From Eleusine coracana subsp. coracana (taxonomy: Eukaryota > Streptophyta > Magnoliopsida > Poales > Poaceae), in the NCBI GenBank assembly GCA_032690845.1, contig CM064422.1, forward strand, positions 6,696,001-6,760,000: a stretch of 64,000 nucleotides of DNA, in the 5' to 3' direction. The notes beneath the pieces are model-generated. The model saw only the letters and a program-made list of their open reading frames with translations. It searched no databases and was not told the origin of the DNA. Each line of letters begins with the position of its first letter. Position 1 is the first letter of the stretch. Position numbers and translations under genes: made by a program. Shown here piece after piece: positions 22,151 through 32,652 of the stretch.

Positions 22151-22799
22151 GTGATTGATGACAACATTGATTAAAGCTTACAAATGATATTCATTAAGTA
22201 ATTTTGAATGCATCTATATAGGATGAGCTCCCCCTAAAACTGTGCATATGAATGGAATTCATCAATTTTGGCCTCAAATGCCGATTTGCACATTTTGAAA
22301 TAAAACCACAAGAGCTCCCCCTATTTGTGTGCATTCGTGGGGTGCAACAAGTGTGTGTGAACATGTAGTACGTGATGCATATGACAAGAAAACCACAAAG
22401 AAATAAATCAAAAGAATCATATGTGCTGTCTGGCAAAACCGGTGCCACCGGTTTTTCTAGACTTCACATATTTACTGGAAAATCAGTACACCACTTCATA
22501 ACAATTTATCAAGCATCACATCATAGCACAATAAAAGGTCTTAGAGAATTATTACAAGGTTCAACACACCAAATCACTCATTACAAATTGTTCTCAAGTC
22601 CACAAGCTGAAAAACAATGAGAATGGATACATTGGTCTGTTCTGGCAAAACCGGTGCCACCGGTTTGCCAAATCGGTGCCTCCGGTTTTTCCAGACAGAC
22701 CAGAACTAAAAGCAAAAATCGATGAAGACTTGGAGCTTTAATACTTTTCTCCCCCTTTGTCATCTAGCACCAAAAAGGGGTCTTCCTTGTCATCATAGA

Positions 22800-24481
22800 T
22801 CACTCCTCCTCGTCACCATCCTCATCATCATCATCATCATTGTTGGGAGGGTTAAATGGTGGCACTTGTGAAGGACCTGCTCCACCATACCCAAACATAC
22901 CCCCACTAAAAACTGCATCTCCAAACCAGGAAGTATAGGGGTTCTCCTGCTCATAGCGACTCAGCCTAGCCTCAAATGACTCAATCTCTGGACTTTGTTC
23001 ACCCTCGGAGGCAATGGGAGAGCGAGGAGGCTGTAGGTTGCTTTGTTGAAGAAGCTTCATGGTCCTTGTGTCCTTCTTCCTCACCTGCCTCTCATGATGT
23101 GCTTTCACATCAGCATCATACTGAGACCTGCACATCCCAAAGAGCATCCCAAATAACTTCTTGATTGGTGAGGGAGGCTTGTCCCTTTGCTGCCCACTCC
23201 CTCTAGGTGCTGCAGAGGTGGATGCACCATGTGTTGGTGTTGCTGCACTGCTATCCTCAACTAGGGTCCTTAAGTCATTCTTGATCCTCAAAGGAAGATG
23301 CTCCTTGTCATAGTCCACAGTGCGTCCTGTCACCCTCTCAATCATATGCATAATATAGGGTGCATAACCACAACTCTTCAATGGGCTGTTAGAAATGACT
23401 TTTATCTCCTCCCAGATAAAGTCAAACGCTGAGAAGTCATGCCCATTTGGTCCCATAGCAGCTAGGATGTTTCTGTTGTAGGAGGGAAGCTTTGTGGGAT
23501 CGCCTTCCCTAGGAGTGAGGGTCTTCCTAAATAGCCTGTTGATGTATGCATAAAGGGAAGCAAATCAGTGATAGTGTCATAATTACCTTGCTTTCCACTA
23601 GGATACATGTGCCTCAATCCTCTATCACTAAGGCGGGTGGCAAAGTGAATCCTAGGACGGTTTGCATCAAGTCGCCCAAAACCAAGTAGCCTAGCAAACT
23701 GTGCATAGCTCACCTCATACCACTGGTCTTCTGTCATCCAATGTATCTTTCTCGTATTGTCATGCTCTTCCATGTACAAGGTGGCATAGAACTGAGCAAT
23801 TATCTCATTGTTCCAATGCTTCTGAAAACCAAGGATGTCCTTCATATGTTTTGCCTTGCAAGCAGCAATGACTTCATTGAATATGTGATCATCCTTGTTT
23901 TCCATGTATGTCCAGTCAACCCATTGTGCATTTGCCACTGGAGTGTGCTTCTTTGACAAGATCACTGACTTATAGAAATCTTGCTGAAAGAAAGTGTGAA
24001 ACCTGTAGTCAGTGGCCTCTCTCTGGAATAGTCTAGGGTCCTTAGCCCTCATCTCTCTCACAGCCTCTGTGTGTCCCTTGTAGCTTATCTTCTCTCTCCA
24101 TCCCGGGTTTTGAGGTGGCCGGAATGAGAGATGTCCAAGATGCACATAAGCCTGAGGGATGATCTCATCCACATCAAACTCCTCCTGCTCTTCCTCTTCC
24201 TCATCACCCTCCTCTGAGCCACTAGCTGCTGCTGTGCCAGAGCCCCCAACTGCTGTCCTAGGGGCACCACTAGGGGGGACATAGACCTCATCCTCAGTGT
24301 CATCATCAGAAGAGGTGTCATCCTCCACTATATCTGCAGGAGTGTCATCAATGGTCACAGTAGCTCTGGGCAGTCTCTTGACAGTCTACTTCCTTCTTTT
24401 ACGCCCGATGTCATGTTGGGTGTCTTGGTTATCATCATGCCTTGCCTTCACATTCCTTTCCCTTTCCTCATCTGACGACAT
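22800..24481 (-). pseudogene. Plant transposon-type protein of element A (PF20167-like), broken
   Basis: The minus-strand ATG at 24481 opens MSSDEERER, then an acidic low-complexity segment with SSDDDTEDEVYVPP. A conserved domain follows, containing FFQQDFYKSV, QWVDWTYM, HWNNEIIAQFYATLY, IHWMTEDQWYEVS and FARLLGFG. These match what I know of the 'putative plant transposon protein' family (PF20167). A second part after about 23500 holds FDFIWEEIKV and PYIMHMIERVT, ending in an acidic tail with DDDDDEDGDEEE. A stop near 24386 and a frame change near 23550 break it. The domain has no assigned catalytic role; a gag-like structural function is possible but not shown. Confidence 0.75.
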
Positions 24482-25062
24482 GCTGATCCTGTGATAGATA
24501 AGAGTGAACAAGGTCTTAGAATACAACAGGGAAGGATAAACGAAGGTTTGGATAATAATTAGAGGTAAAAATATGAAAATAGGTGTTCTCTGAAAAAACC
24601 GGTGCCACCGGTTTGCCGAATCGGTGCCTCCGGTTTTCACAGAGAAAACCTATGCTCATAAGTTTATCTAAAATTGTTCTAGGTAAATACTAGGGATGAG
24701 CAATACTTGAAAACATTGCTTAGGACAAGATGAATCAAAGAATCGATCAAAAACTTGAACTAGGGTTTCTCTGCCAAAATCGATGCCACCGGTTCTCATA
24801 GAGAAAACCTAGGTCATGAATCCGATCGATTTGACCAAAGTACTACGGGATTGATTGCTAGGGTAGGCTCTAGGACTATCTAGGAGGTAATGTACCATAG
24901 GAAAAGTTGAATCTACCAAAGGTACTAAGAGATCGAAGCTTGAGACCATAGGTACCTTTGGAGAGGAGAAACTCAAATCCGGAGGTAGAAACGGTGCCTC
25001 CGATCTTGGGCAAAAAGATTCACCCAAGAATCAAAGTTCTTCACGGAGAGACCTTAAAATCG

Positions 25063-25524
25063 CGGCCAAGTCATGCCAATCCTTCACCATCTTGCTATCT
25101 TGAGCCACACATAACTTTGTATCATCGTTATGTCTTCTTTTGAATTCATGTTTGAAATATTAATTTGATCAAGTTGCTTCCAAGATTAAATGCCATAGAG
25201 AAATAATACTTGATCACTTCTTTTTCTTGACAACACCAATTTGTTGAGACTATCTCATATCAATGATTTTCATGTCTCATATTTATTTTAAATCTTGGCT
25301 TGTCATAGTATTGCTTATATGGACCTATTTATTTGACACTTCTCCATTTCATCACATAGGCCTATTTTTCTTACATAATCGTACACTTTGAAGATGATCA
25401 TTTGTATCAATACAATGCATGTTTTTCATATACAACCTACTCATATACTCACAAAGAGGATTAGTTCTTTAATTATATTGTCATACAACCACCAAAACCC
25501 ACTAGGGGCATAGATGCACTTTCA
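25063..25524 (-). repeat. Element A 5' LTR, truncated
   Basis: These 462 bp repeat 21678-22135 nearly base for base and end at the CTTTCA border. The remainder of the LTR, including its promoter and the adjacent primer site, is missing. The junction is at about 25062. Confidence 0.88.
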
Positions 25525-25529
25525 CTACT

Positions 25530-25884
25530 TTAGATTATAGGTAAACGGATGGAGCTGCCTTGCTACTGGCAGAGGCCTCTGCTGTAGGTAACTTTGCTCT
25601 GTGTCCTGTTCAGAACAAATCACAGCATGTGGCACCGTAACGTTAGGGTAGTAGTGCTTTATTGTGTACGCCCTGATCTTGAAATCCAGATGGACCACCA
25701 ACAAAAATCTGATCTTGAGACCCTTCGTACTGTCTCAGAAGAACTGTCTTGACTTTATCTTCGAATCTTTCACATCAGCAGCAATTCAGCATGGCAGCAT
25801 GCAGAGCTGGGGCAGTATGTGGCTATGTGCAGTGTGCACTAAATGATGAGCAGCAAGGTGACGGTCAATACGGCCTTGGCGGTT
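25530..25884. other. Intergenic interval, no gene seen
   Basis: There is no recognised coding sequence. At about 25870-25882 stands TACGGCCTTGGCG, which recurs just right of the foldback element at about 26649. Confidence 0.5.
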
Positions 25885-25893
25885 TTGTTTTAT

Positions 25894-26631
25894 GGTAAAA
25901 TTTGCTATAAAGCATTTTTTAATGGTGGTATTTGTTATAGAGCACTCTTTAATGTTGTTTTTGTTATAAAGCACTATTCAATTGTGTCTATTTGCTACAA
26001 AGCACTTTAGTTAATATAATAATTATTTAAGAGAGAGAGAAACATTCAAATGACCAAAATACCCTTTCTCTAATTTAAATTTGTGTATCACTCCTTTTCA
26101 GCTTATGACTTCATCAATTCATAACTACTATTATTTTATTAAATGAAAGATAATTAAATTGTAGAATAAATATTTGTCACATCAATTTCAAATTTATATG
26201 TAAAAGTGTGTTTTTAGCCAAAAATCATCATTAAATAGTATATTCTAGCAAATCTAACTTTTAGGAGAACTAACTTTTAGCAAATTCATATTTAATAATG
26301 GTTATTTGCTAAAAGCACAATTTACATATGAATTTGAAATTGACGTGACAAATATTTATTCTACTATTTAATTATCTTTTATTTAAGAAAATAATGGTAG
26401 TTATGGATTGATAAAGTCATAAGCTGAAAAGGAGTTGCACACAAATTTAAATTAGAGAAAGGGTATTTTCGTCATTTGAATGTTTCTATCTCTCTTAAAT
26501 GATTATTATATTATCTAAAGTGTTTTCTAGCAAATAGACACAATTAAAAAGTGCTTTCTAACAAAACCAACATTAAATAGTGCTCTATAACAAATACCAT
26601 TATTGAAGAGTGTTTTGTAGCAAATTTTGCC
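25894..26631. mobile_element. 738 bp near-perfect foldback MITE (Mutator-like)
   Basis: The whole element is a single inverted repeat. The left arm runs from GGTAAAATTTGC to about 26255 and the right arm from about 26270 to GCAAATTTTGCC. The loop is a few bases around 26262, the exact midpoint. Words such as TTTGTTATAGAGCACT, TGTCTATTTGCTA and CCTTTTCAGCTTATGACTT are found in both arms. Flanks TTGTTTTAT (25885-25893) and TTCTTTTAT (26632-26640) form a 9 bp TSD with one mismatch. There is no coding capacity. A transcript would form a hairpin of about 360 bp. Confidence 0.88.
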
Positions 26632-26819
26632 TTCTTTTATATAATTATACGGCCTTGGCGTTGTAGACTCTGCTGCAGTTTATGTACATGCTCTCTCTAC
26701 GTTACCAGCGCTGCATATGATGCCTACGCACTCAACAAGGGCTCAACCCCTTCCACCCCCACCCAAATGAATAAATAAAAGCTCCGGCTCAACAGATGTG
26801 CCGCCAACTAGGAACGAAG

Positions 26820-27368
26820 TAGGGATGCCAATTTCAGTCATGGGTGTGGGGCCCGATAGGTTTTGTATCCGACAGGTGCAGGTGTGGGTGTGATTTTTCA
26901 TCCATAGATGTTATCCGCACCTGACCCGACTAACGTAGGTGTGGATGTGGATTTTATTTTTTACCCATGAGTGATCCGTTGGGCCCTAAAACATATTCTC
27001 ATAGAAAATTTAGAATATTATTTAATAAGCTAATCCTAAGTAAATATCTATACTATGAGATTAATGACTATGTTATTAAGAATTTATATAAAATTACCAA
27101 CATATTTACCTATAGCTCACTTTTTATTAATTATTATAACATATATAGACATTGTGCATTTGTATCGACCTCATAAAACTATTTTTTTGAGATTTTTTCT
27201 ATGTGATATATGAAACCCGACGGGCACACCCGAAACCCGTGGGTATGAACGCGGGTCTCAATTTCCACCCGTGGGTATGGGTATGAGTACCAATTCCCAC
27301 CCGATGCTTTTTTTCTAGTGGGTGGGTTTTTGCTCCACCGGTCCAAACCCGACCCATTGTCATCTCTA
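26820..27368. mobile_element. hAT-type MITE, 549 bp
   Basis: The ends TAGGGATGCCAAT and ATTGTCATCTCTA are inverted repeats. They are flanked by the exact 8 bp duplication GAACGAAG (26812-26819 and 27369-27376), the hAT signature. Subterminal regions contain repeated ACCCG/GGGT words (CCCGACGGG, ACCCGTGGGTATG). The centre is AT-rich and there is no transposase. Confidence 0.9.
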
Positions 27369-27604
27369 GAACGAAGTCATAGCTGCTACAGTGTGTGCAA
27401 CTTTGGCAAAAGTGCTCTTTTTATTTTTTAAATTGTTTATACATGTTAAATGACTACAATATTCTGATATCTGTTTTTATGAAGGAGATAGAGCTATATT
27501 TTGAAGCGAACTTGTATACCGTATTAAAAAAGAAATTAAAATAAATCTCTACTTCTATTAATTTAGTGGAAATGTTTACGCCATCAAAAAATCTGATGTA
27601 TGCT

Positions 27605-28310
27605 CATAAAATTAGAGATTGAGTCCAAATCGATTTCGTATCTTCCATATCAAGCACCGAATTTCAAAATTCATAACTCACTTGTCCGGAGCTCAAATGA
27701 GGCAAAATCGTATATTATCTCATAGCTCCCGAAAAGTTATACAACTTTAGTATTCAATATAAGTTCATATTCCGCTATTTTGATTTCTAAATTTATGATG
27801 CAAAAATATTTGTTCTATATTAGACTCCTATGCGCAGGTCTCTATGCGGGGCCCATATCTCCTAGCTCCAAAGTTCAAATAATCTGATCTACATATGTTT
27901 TGAAAAGTTCTCGACGAGATCTACAACTTTCATGTTTTAACGTTTCCTATTAGAGCAATTCTTCAAGCTCAAAATCGCGTTGCAATGCAGTTCTATTTCT
28001 GGACTGTGTGAATTAAATTTTTTTTCTTTCCGATGAAACTTTCTTTAGGCATTGGGCCATAACCTTGGCCTTGTGTTCGGCTTTATGTAGGTCCAGGGGT
28101 GTCTTATAGACGTCATAGGCTTATGAAAAGTCCTCTTTCCATGGCGAGTTGGGTTTCATATCGGCACTTCTCATATTTGAGTATTTTTTAATTTCATTTC
28201 ACTTAATTTTGCAACATAGCACTCCAACGATTCTACATATAGAAATCATTAATATTAGATGTTAAAAACATATTTATGATAAGAATATGGTAAAAAATGT
28301 GAACAAATTA
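27605..28310 (-). mobile_element. D-family LTR fragment, about 700 bp
   Basis: The order of blocks matches element D LTR positions 53360-54040: an AGAGATTGA(G/A)TCCAA start, AGCTC..AATGA, a CTACAACTTT..TATT word, GCGGGGCCCATATCTCC, TTTCTGGACT, GGCATTGGGCCA, and a final ATTAATATTAGATGT...AGAATATGGTA. Similarity is clear but diverged. No TSD was found, so it is a truncated old copy. Confidence 0.7.
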
Positions 28311-30150
28311 TTACTTTTAATATATAAAATGGTATACTAAGAAGCACCAACGGTAATACAAATATGATCTTTCATATAAAAAATATCAATAATATTATAT
28401 ATATCTAATAATTATATTGTATAAATAATTTATATTTAAATTATAAAGAGTTTTTTTATTTTTTAAAGCCCGTAGTAACATATGGACACTTTTCTTGTTA
28501 ATAATTTATTGAAGGTGATGTTTGGATATGGGGTTTAAACGGAATAGAGAAATAAATAGGATATGATGGGGCTGGGTTAAGACGTGGGGGCTATGGCTTT
28601 GTAGTCCAGTTCCCTTGTTCGTCTAGTCCTAGGATGAAGAATTTGGATAAGTCCTCAACAATTTCGAGAAAAAAAATAGAGAGAGAGAACGGAACCTCCA
28701 TTGGTACAAATGCCATCGCCATGGTTAGCTACCAGTCAACACTCCTTTCTCTCTCGTCTTTGCTCAGATCAAATCGAAGGCGTTGTCCCCTGCTTACAAA
28801 ATCGATCGATGTTGCTCGCTTCGCTCGCCTGTGTCGACCCTGGCAACCACCGCCAGAGTTGCTTCGCGCAGCACGCCTCAACCGTTACATAGATGTGGCT
28901 TTTGCCAGAAAACCGGTTTTTCGGGTTAACCAACTGGTTTTCACCAGTTTTGAAAACAGTGGTGTGTGGATACATTCAAGCACGGTTAAATCGATTGCTG
29001 GCTGACCACTATATCCGAGCCCCTTCTAACCCATATTAAAGTATGGCTTTAGTTTTTCTTTTTTTAAGTTCAGGTTCACAACCTACTCTAATCATTGTGT
29101 TTGCACGTAGTGTGGGTTGTTCATTATCTTTGATCTAATGGACCATAATTAAAGATATCAACTAAAAAATATGTACTTTAATATTAATCAAGGTACTTAA
29201 ATATTAAAGATAAAAAATATTTTTATTTATGACGAATATGGAAGGGTAGAAATCTATTAGAAAATGGATCATGATATGTATGTATTTATATTATTTTCAT
29301 AACATTTACTTAGTTATACGAGTCAAATGCAATCCGGAAGGAACACACACACCCCAAGTCTAGATACTTGTTGTTCTTTGAAAGATTATACTCTATTTAT
29401 TCAGGGTTTTAGCAAAATCATATAATCAAATAAAACATCATTTACCCTAAACTACTAATAATAGATGCCACATGATTTGTTGAGCTCGATCCTAATCCAC
29501 ATCCTCAGTGACCAATATATTAATTTGTAGTCACTAATCAAATAACATGGTAAATAATTAGATTATTTATCTGTCCAAACATATAATTTTGACCATGTTG
29601 ATGACAACTTGCCTACCCTTCTGGGGGTTTTGTCTCATCCAATCTAAGGCCTATATCACTCCTCTAAATTCTAACCTACAATCTGTAATTAACACAAACT
29701 GTGTAGTTGATTAGTTAAACAAGTAAACAATGTATTTTGTCTCTATCGTCTACGTAGGACTCCTGGGAGAAGACGAACAGAGAAGGTGAAATCTAATTAA
29801 TAAGCCAAATCCTATAAGTTATCATATTTTACTCATTTACCCATTGTTTTGAATTTTTTTTATTTTCATCTTGTCCCTCTCTTGATCAACGATCTAGATT
29901 CTCAGACCTCTTGATACCTTTAAGTACTTCCTCGTAAATATCATAAAAGATTTTTTTATATCACTTCAATAAGATAGATATATATGTGCGCACGCACGCT
30001 GTGTATAACTGGGCAAAGAGATGATCAAATTTCTATCACGAGAAGTTCAACTTGACTCACGTTATAAAGCAATAAATCAAACGGTACTTGATAACTGACC
30101 CAACCGTTCATCACATGCACCATATCGTTTGCGATACTGTGTATGTCACG
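28311..30150. other. AT-rich intergenic interval with one GC-rich island
   Basis: Most of this is AT-rich and non-coding. Between 28630 and 29005 a GC-richer stretch carries overlapping open frames (123 and 63 codons) with no recognised domain. It ends in a run of CCGG/CCAG dyads (AAAACCGGTTTTTCGGG, AACTGGTTTTCACCAGTT). I would not call it a gene. Confidence 0.4.
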
Positions 30151-30163
30151 CTCGCTCAAATCA

Positions 30164-30177
30164 CATGCATGCATGCA
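30164..30177. promoter_or_regulatory. Tandem RY (CATGCA) motifs
   Basis: CATGCATGCATGCA, followed by GCATGC, lies 56-69 bp upstream of the TATA box of the small gene. RY motifs are bound by B3 factors of the ABI3/FUS3/LEC2 group in seed promoters. A seed-related expression pattern is inference only. Confidence 0.5.
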
Positions 30178-30232
30178 GCATGCTGCACATGCCTCTTGTA
30201 CCACGTTCCCAGCCGTGGCCCGGCCCAGGCGC

Positions 30233-30240
30233 TATAAATA
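30233..30240 (+). promoter_or_regulatory. TATA box of the small gene
   Basis: TATAAATA stands after a GC-rich stretch (CCCGGCCCAGGCGC), about 80-90 bp before the ATG at 30322. This is a normal distance for a short plant 5' leader. Confidence 0.6.
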
Positions 30241-30321
30241 GGTCACCAACTAGAACTACTGTTGTATACTAGCTTGCCTACTTGGCGTGTGTGTTGGTGA
30301 TCGCAAGCGCAAGCACCAATA

Positions 30322-30617
30322 ATGGATGGCTCACGGTCAGGAGAGAAGAAGGAGAAGAATGAGGAGAACAAGAACAAGAAGCAGGAACAGCAAGAGAGGG
30401 AGAAAAATGGTAATTTTTACCAGTGCCGAACTACCCTTTCTTTGTGTACATAGTACTGATTAGCAAATAATGCAACAATGTAGTAAATTTTGCAGACTTG
30501 CCGCCTATGTATCTCCACATAGATGACATTTCTTCTGATGATGAGGACGAGCAGGAGGGGCTGATCTTGCTCCAGCCGGACATCCCTAAGGATGCATCCC
30601 CGCCTAGGAAGCGCTGA
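30322..30617 (+). CDS. Small two-exon gene, 69-residue charged protein, unknown
   Basis: Exon 1 runs from the ATG at 30322 to 30409. An 86 bp intron (30410-30495) begins GTAATT, ends TTTTGCAG and has a branch-point-like ACTGATTAG. Exon 2 is 30496-30617, ending TGA. Joining the exons keeps frame and gives 69 residues. Residues 1-30 are rich in Lys, Glu, Asn and Gln. Residues 38-50 are acidic (IDDISSDDEDEQE). A short hydrophobic GLILLQP follows, and the C-terminus is PPRKR. No signal peptide, membrane segment or domain is visible. Support comes from the TATA box, the frame-preserving intron and the AATAAT signal near 30714. It could be a nuclear or disordered regulator, but I do not recognise the family. 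Confidence 0.6.
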
Positions 30618-30649
30618 TTGCAGCAATAGATCTGCACCATGCATATTAG

Positions 30650-31005
30650 GGCACGGTTCATCCTCTGTCCTCTCTCAACTGAGACTATCAGGTTTATTGT
30701 AAGAATTATTCTTAATAATGCATGCATATCTATCTGCTGACAATATACGTCAATAATCAGATATGTGTATATGCATGAAGGTGCTAGCTAGTTAGCTCTA
30801 GATGAAGTAATGTGTGTTTCCTCGTGCATTTTGAGCACATTCCCTTTTTTTTTTTATTATGTTGTGGTCGGAGAGAGGAATGGTATCTTAATTTGATTGT
30901 TGTGTGGGCTATACATACTCGTGCGTCCCTGATGTTGTAATAATTCGATGGTATTGTAGTTAACGTTTTGTTAGTTTGGTGATGATATGTATGGCAATTA
31001 TTATC
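30650..31005. other. 3' flank of the small gene
   Basis: It contains a polyadenylation-like AATAAT near 30714 and T-rich stretches. No other feature was seen. Confidence 0.4.
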
Positions 31006-31415
31006 TTTTTTTTTTTCACGAACACGTAGGAGAGTTGTGCGTCTTTATATTAAGAAGAAGAATGATCCGGTATAAGCCATGACTGGCCAAATTATGATTA
31101 CATTGTTAGGGTATCACCTTTCCAAGAAGCTACCACTAGCTACTACCTGGAGCCGACTACGACAACAAACCTAGTTTTTGGGCGCCCGCCACCCAAAGGC
31201 GCGCCTCGTCCTTGATGTTTCACACCAGCATTTGAGAGCGTGGTGGAAGGCTATCAAACACGCAGCGGTTGCGGTGCTTCCAAGTTTCCCACACTACCAG
31301 CATGACCAACGTATTGAGGCCTTTCTTGTACTCCTTTGGAACTCTCCTATTCGCCAGTCTATCGGCAATCGTTATCTCTTGCACTTTGCAGAAACAAACT
31401 AATTAATGTGGAGCA
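31006..31415 (-). mobile_element. 5'-truncated LINE 3' end, with poly(A)
   Basis: On the minus strand an open stretch contains VVWETWKHRNRCVFD, the usual C-terminal signature of plant LINE ORF2. It is followed by a short 3' region and then a poly(A) tract (T run at 31006-31017 on the plus strand). The 5' part of the element is missing, which is normal for aborted LINE insertion. A frame change occurs near 31230. No TSD was found. Confidence 0.8.
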
Positions 31416-31604
31416 ATTGAGCTCCTACTTCACGTACTTTTCATGCCTAGTCTCCTGCAATTTCCTTTACTGCCCCTTTCTGCTCGTCTACCGTCACAAG
31501 TTTCAGTTTTTGTCCAAGCATCTCTCCTTATATGCTCGGCCCATACAGCAACACTTGTGCGTGGAGTGGAACTGCTCCCACGATACCACAATCTTCACTA
31601 GGTA

Positions 31605-31841
31605 CTACCTCCGTTCCACAAAGTTTGTCCATTTTGACTTTCAGACTTCACGTTTGATTATTTATTTTATTCAATTTTTTTGTGTAAATTTAAAAATAAA
31701 TATATCATAATTAAAATAATTTTAATAATAAACCAATTTATAAAAAAATAAATTATTTATGTATAAATTTTTTGAATAAGATAAACGATTAAAGATGATG
31801 TTCAAAAGTCAAAAGTGATAATCTTTATGGGATGGAGGGAG
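31605..31841. mobile_element. Stowaway MITE, 237 bp
   Basis: The left end CTACCTCCGTTCC and the right end GGGATGGAGGGAG are inverted repeats close to the canonical grass Stowaway CTCCCTCCGT. They are flanked by TA (31603-31604 and 31842-31843). Symmetry extends inward (TTTTGACTTT with AAAAGTCAAAA). The centre is AT-rich. Confidence 0.93.
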
Positions 31842-31844
31842 TAG

Positions 31845-32649
31845 TCGATACCACCCTAGCATCCTGTGTGAGAGAGATCTTCTTTTCGGGAGACAGGTGA
31901 GATTTGGCAAAGCATAACAAATTTGGGACAACGTTGGACTTTGCAGTGATTAAAAATCAACTTATTTTCTAAGTTTAAATGTAAAGTTGCAAAAACAAAG
32001 GAGAGATGCAGTTGTCATTTGTCTAATAGTAATATATATTTGTCCCTGCTACACTGGTAAAAGCAGATAACGGGGGTTGATTTTTAACAGTTGTAATTAG
32101 ATATTGCTAATAAAGTTCAAGCAGTTGCCTAAGTGGCCGGATGTTACGTCCATTTTCTAAATTAAAAAAATGCAGTTGGCTAAGTAGTTACTAGTCAAAC
32201 CCAATGATACATCAGTATTTGATCTCCCTGAGAAGATCATGCTCACAGTGCTCTGCTATACCCGCCATGACCTCGTTGCGTTCCGTGGTACTAATGGGGT
32301 ATACATGACAAAGGTCACTTACGCAATTTTTCGCCAACAATGCATTGAGGTTTAGCTATATAATTTGAGAAATGCTCCGGTGAAGTTTTTTGGAAAATCA
32401 GCACGAATCTGAGGGCCCATCCTGCCACTCTAGTTCAACCCAGCCCAGCCCGAAGGATCAATGGAGTCGTGGCTGATTTACGCCTGGCGAAGGAAAAAGG
32501 AAGAGAAGGGAGTTCAAGATCGGTGGGTGAGGCCTCTTCATGGTGACGAAGAAGTTCTAGTCTCAATTCAGCAGGAGAGAGGAGACATGGTCCACTGTTT
32601 CTATTGATTAGTAGCGATTTGGCCATTGTTCAAGTTTATGGCTGCGTGC
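31845..32649. other. Intergenic interval, no gene seen
   Basis: No domain or repeat boundary was recognised. A short GC-richer stretch at 32400-32600 has a 63-codon minus-strand open frame without recognisable features. Confidence 0.45.
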
Positions 32650-32652
32650 AAT

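Larger units (their letters stand above)
19951..25524 (-). mobile_element. Non-autonomous LTR retrotransposon A with one protein gene
   Basis: The element starts TGAAAGTCCC and ends GATGCACTTTCA, with TSD CTACT at 19946-19950 and 25525-25529. A 2185 bp left LTR (19951-22135) is followed by a polypurine tract reading right to left. The last 460 bp (25063-25524) repeat the same end of that LTR almost exactly. It is therefore a minus-strand LTR element whose 5' LTR has lost about 1.7 kb together with the primer site. The interior encodes a plant-transposon-type protein (22800-24481) but no protease, RT or integrase. Solo LTRs B and C in this window share its termini and promoter. Confidence 0.85.

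Noticed and set aside
28634..29005. 123-codon plus-strand open frame
   Set aside because: No domain, no TATA box at a normal distance and overlapping frames; noted only as a GC-rich island.
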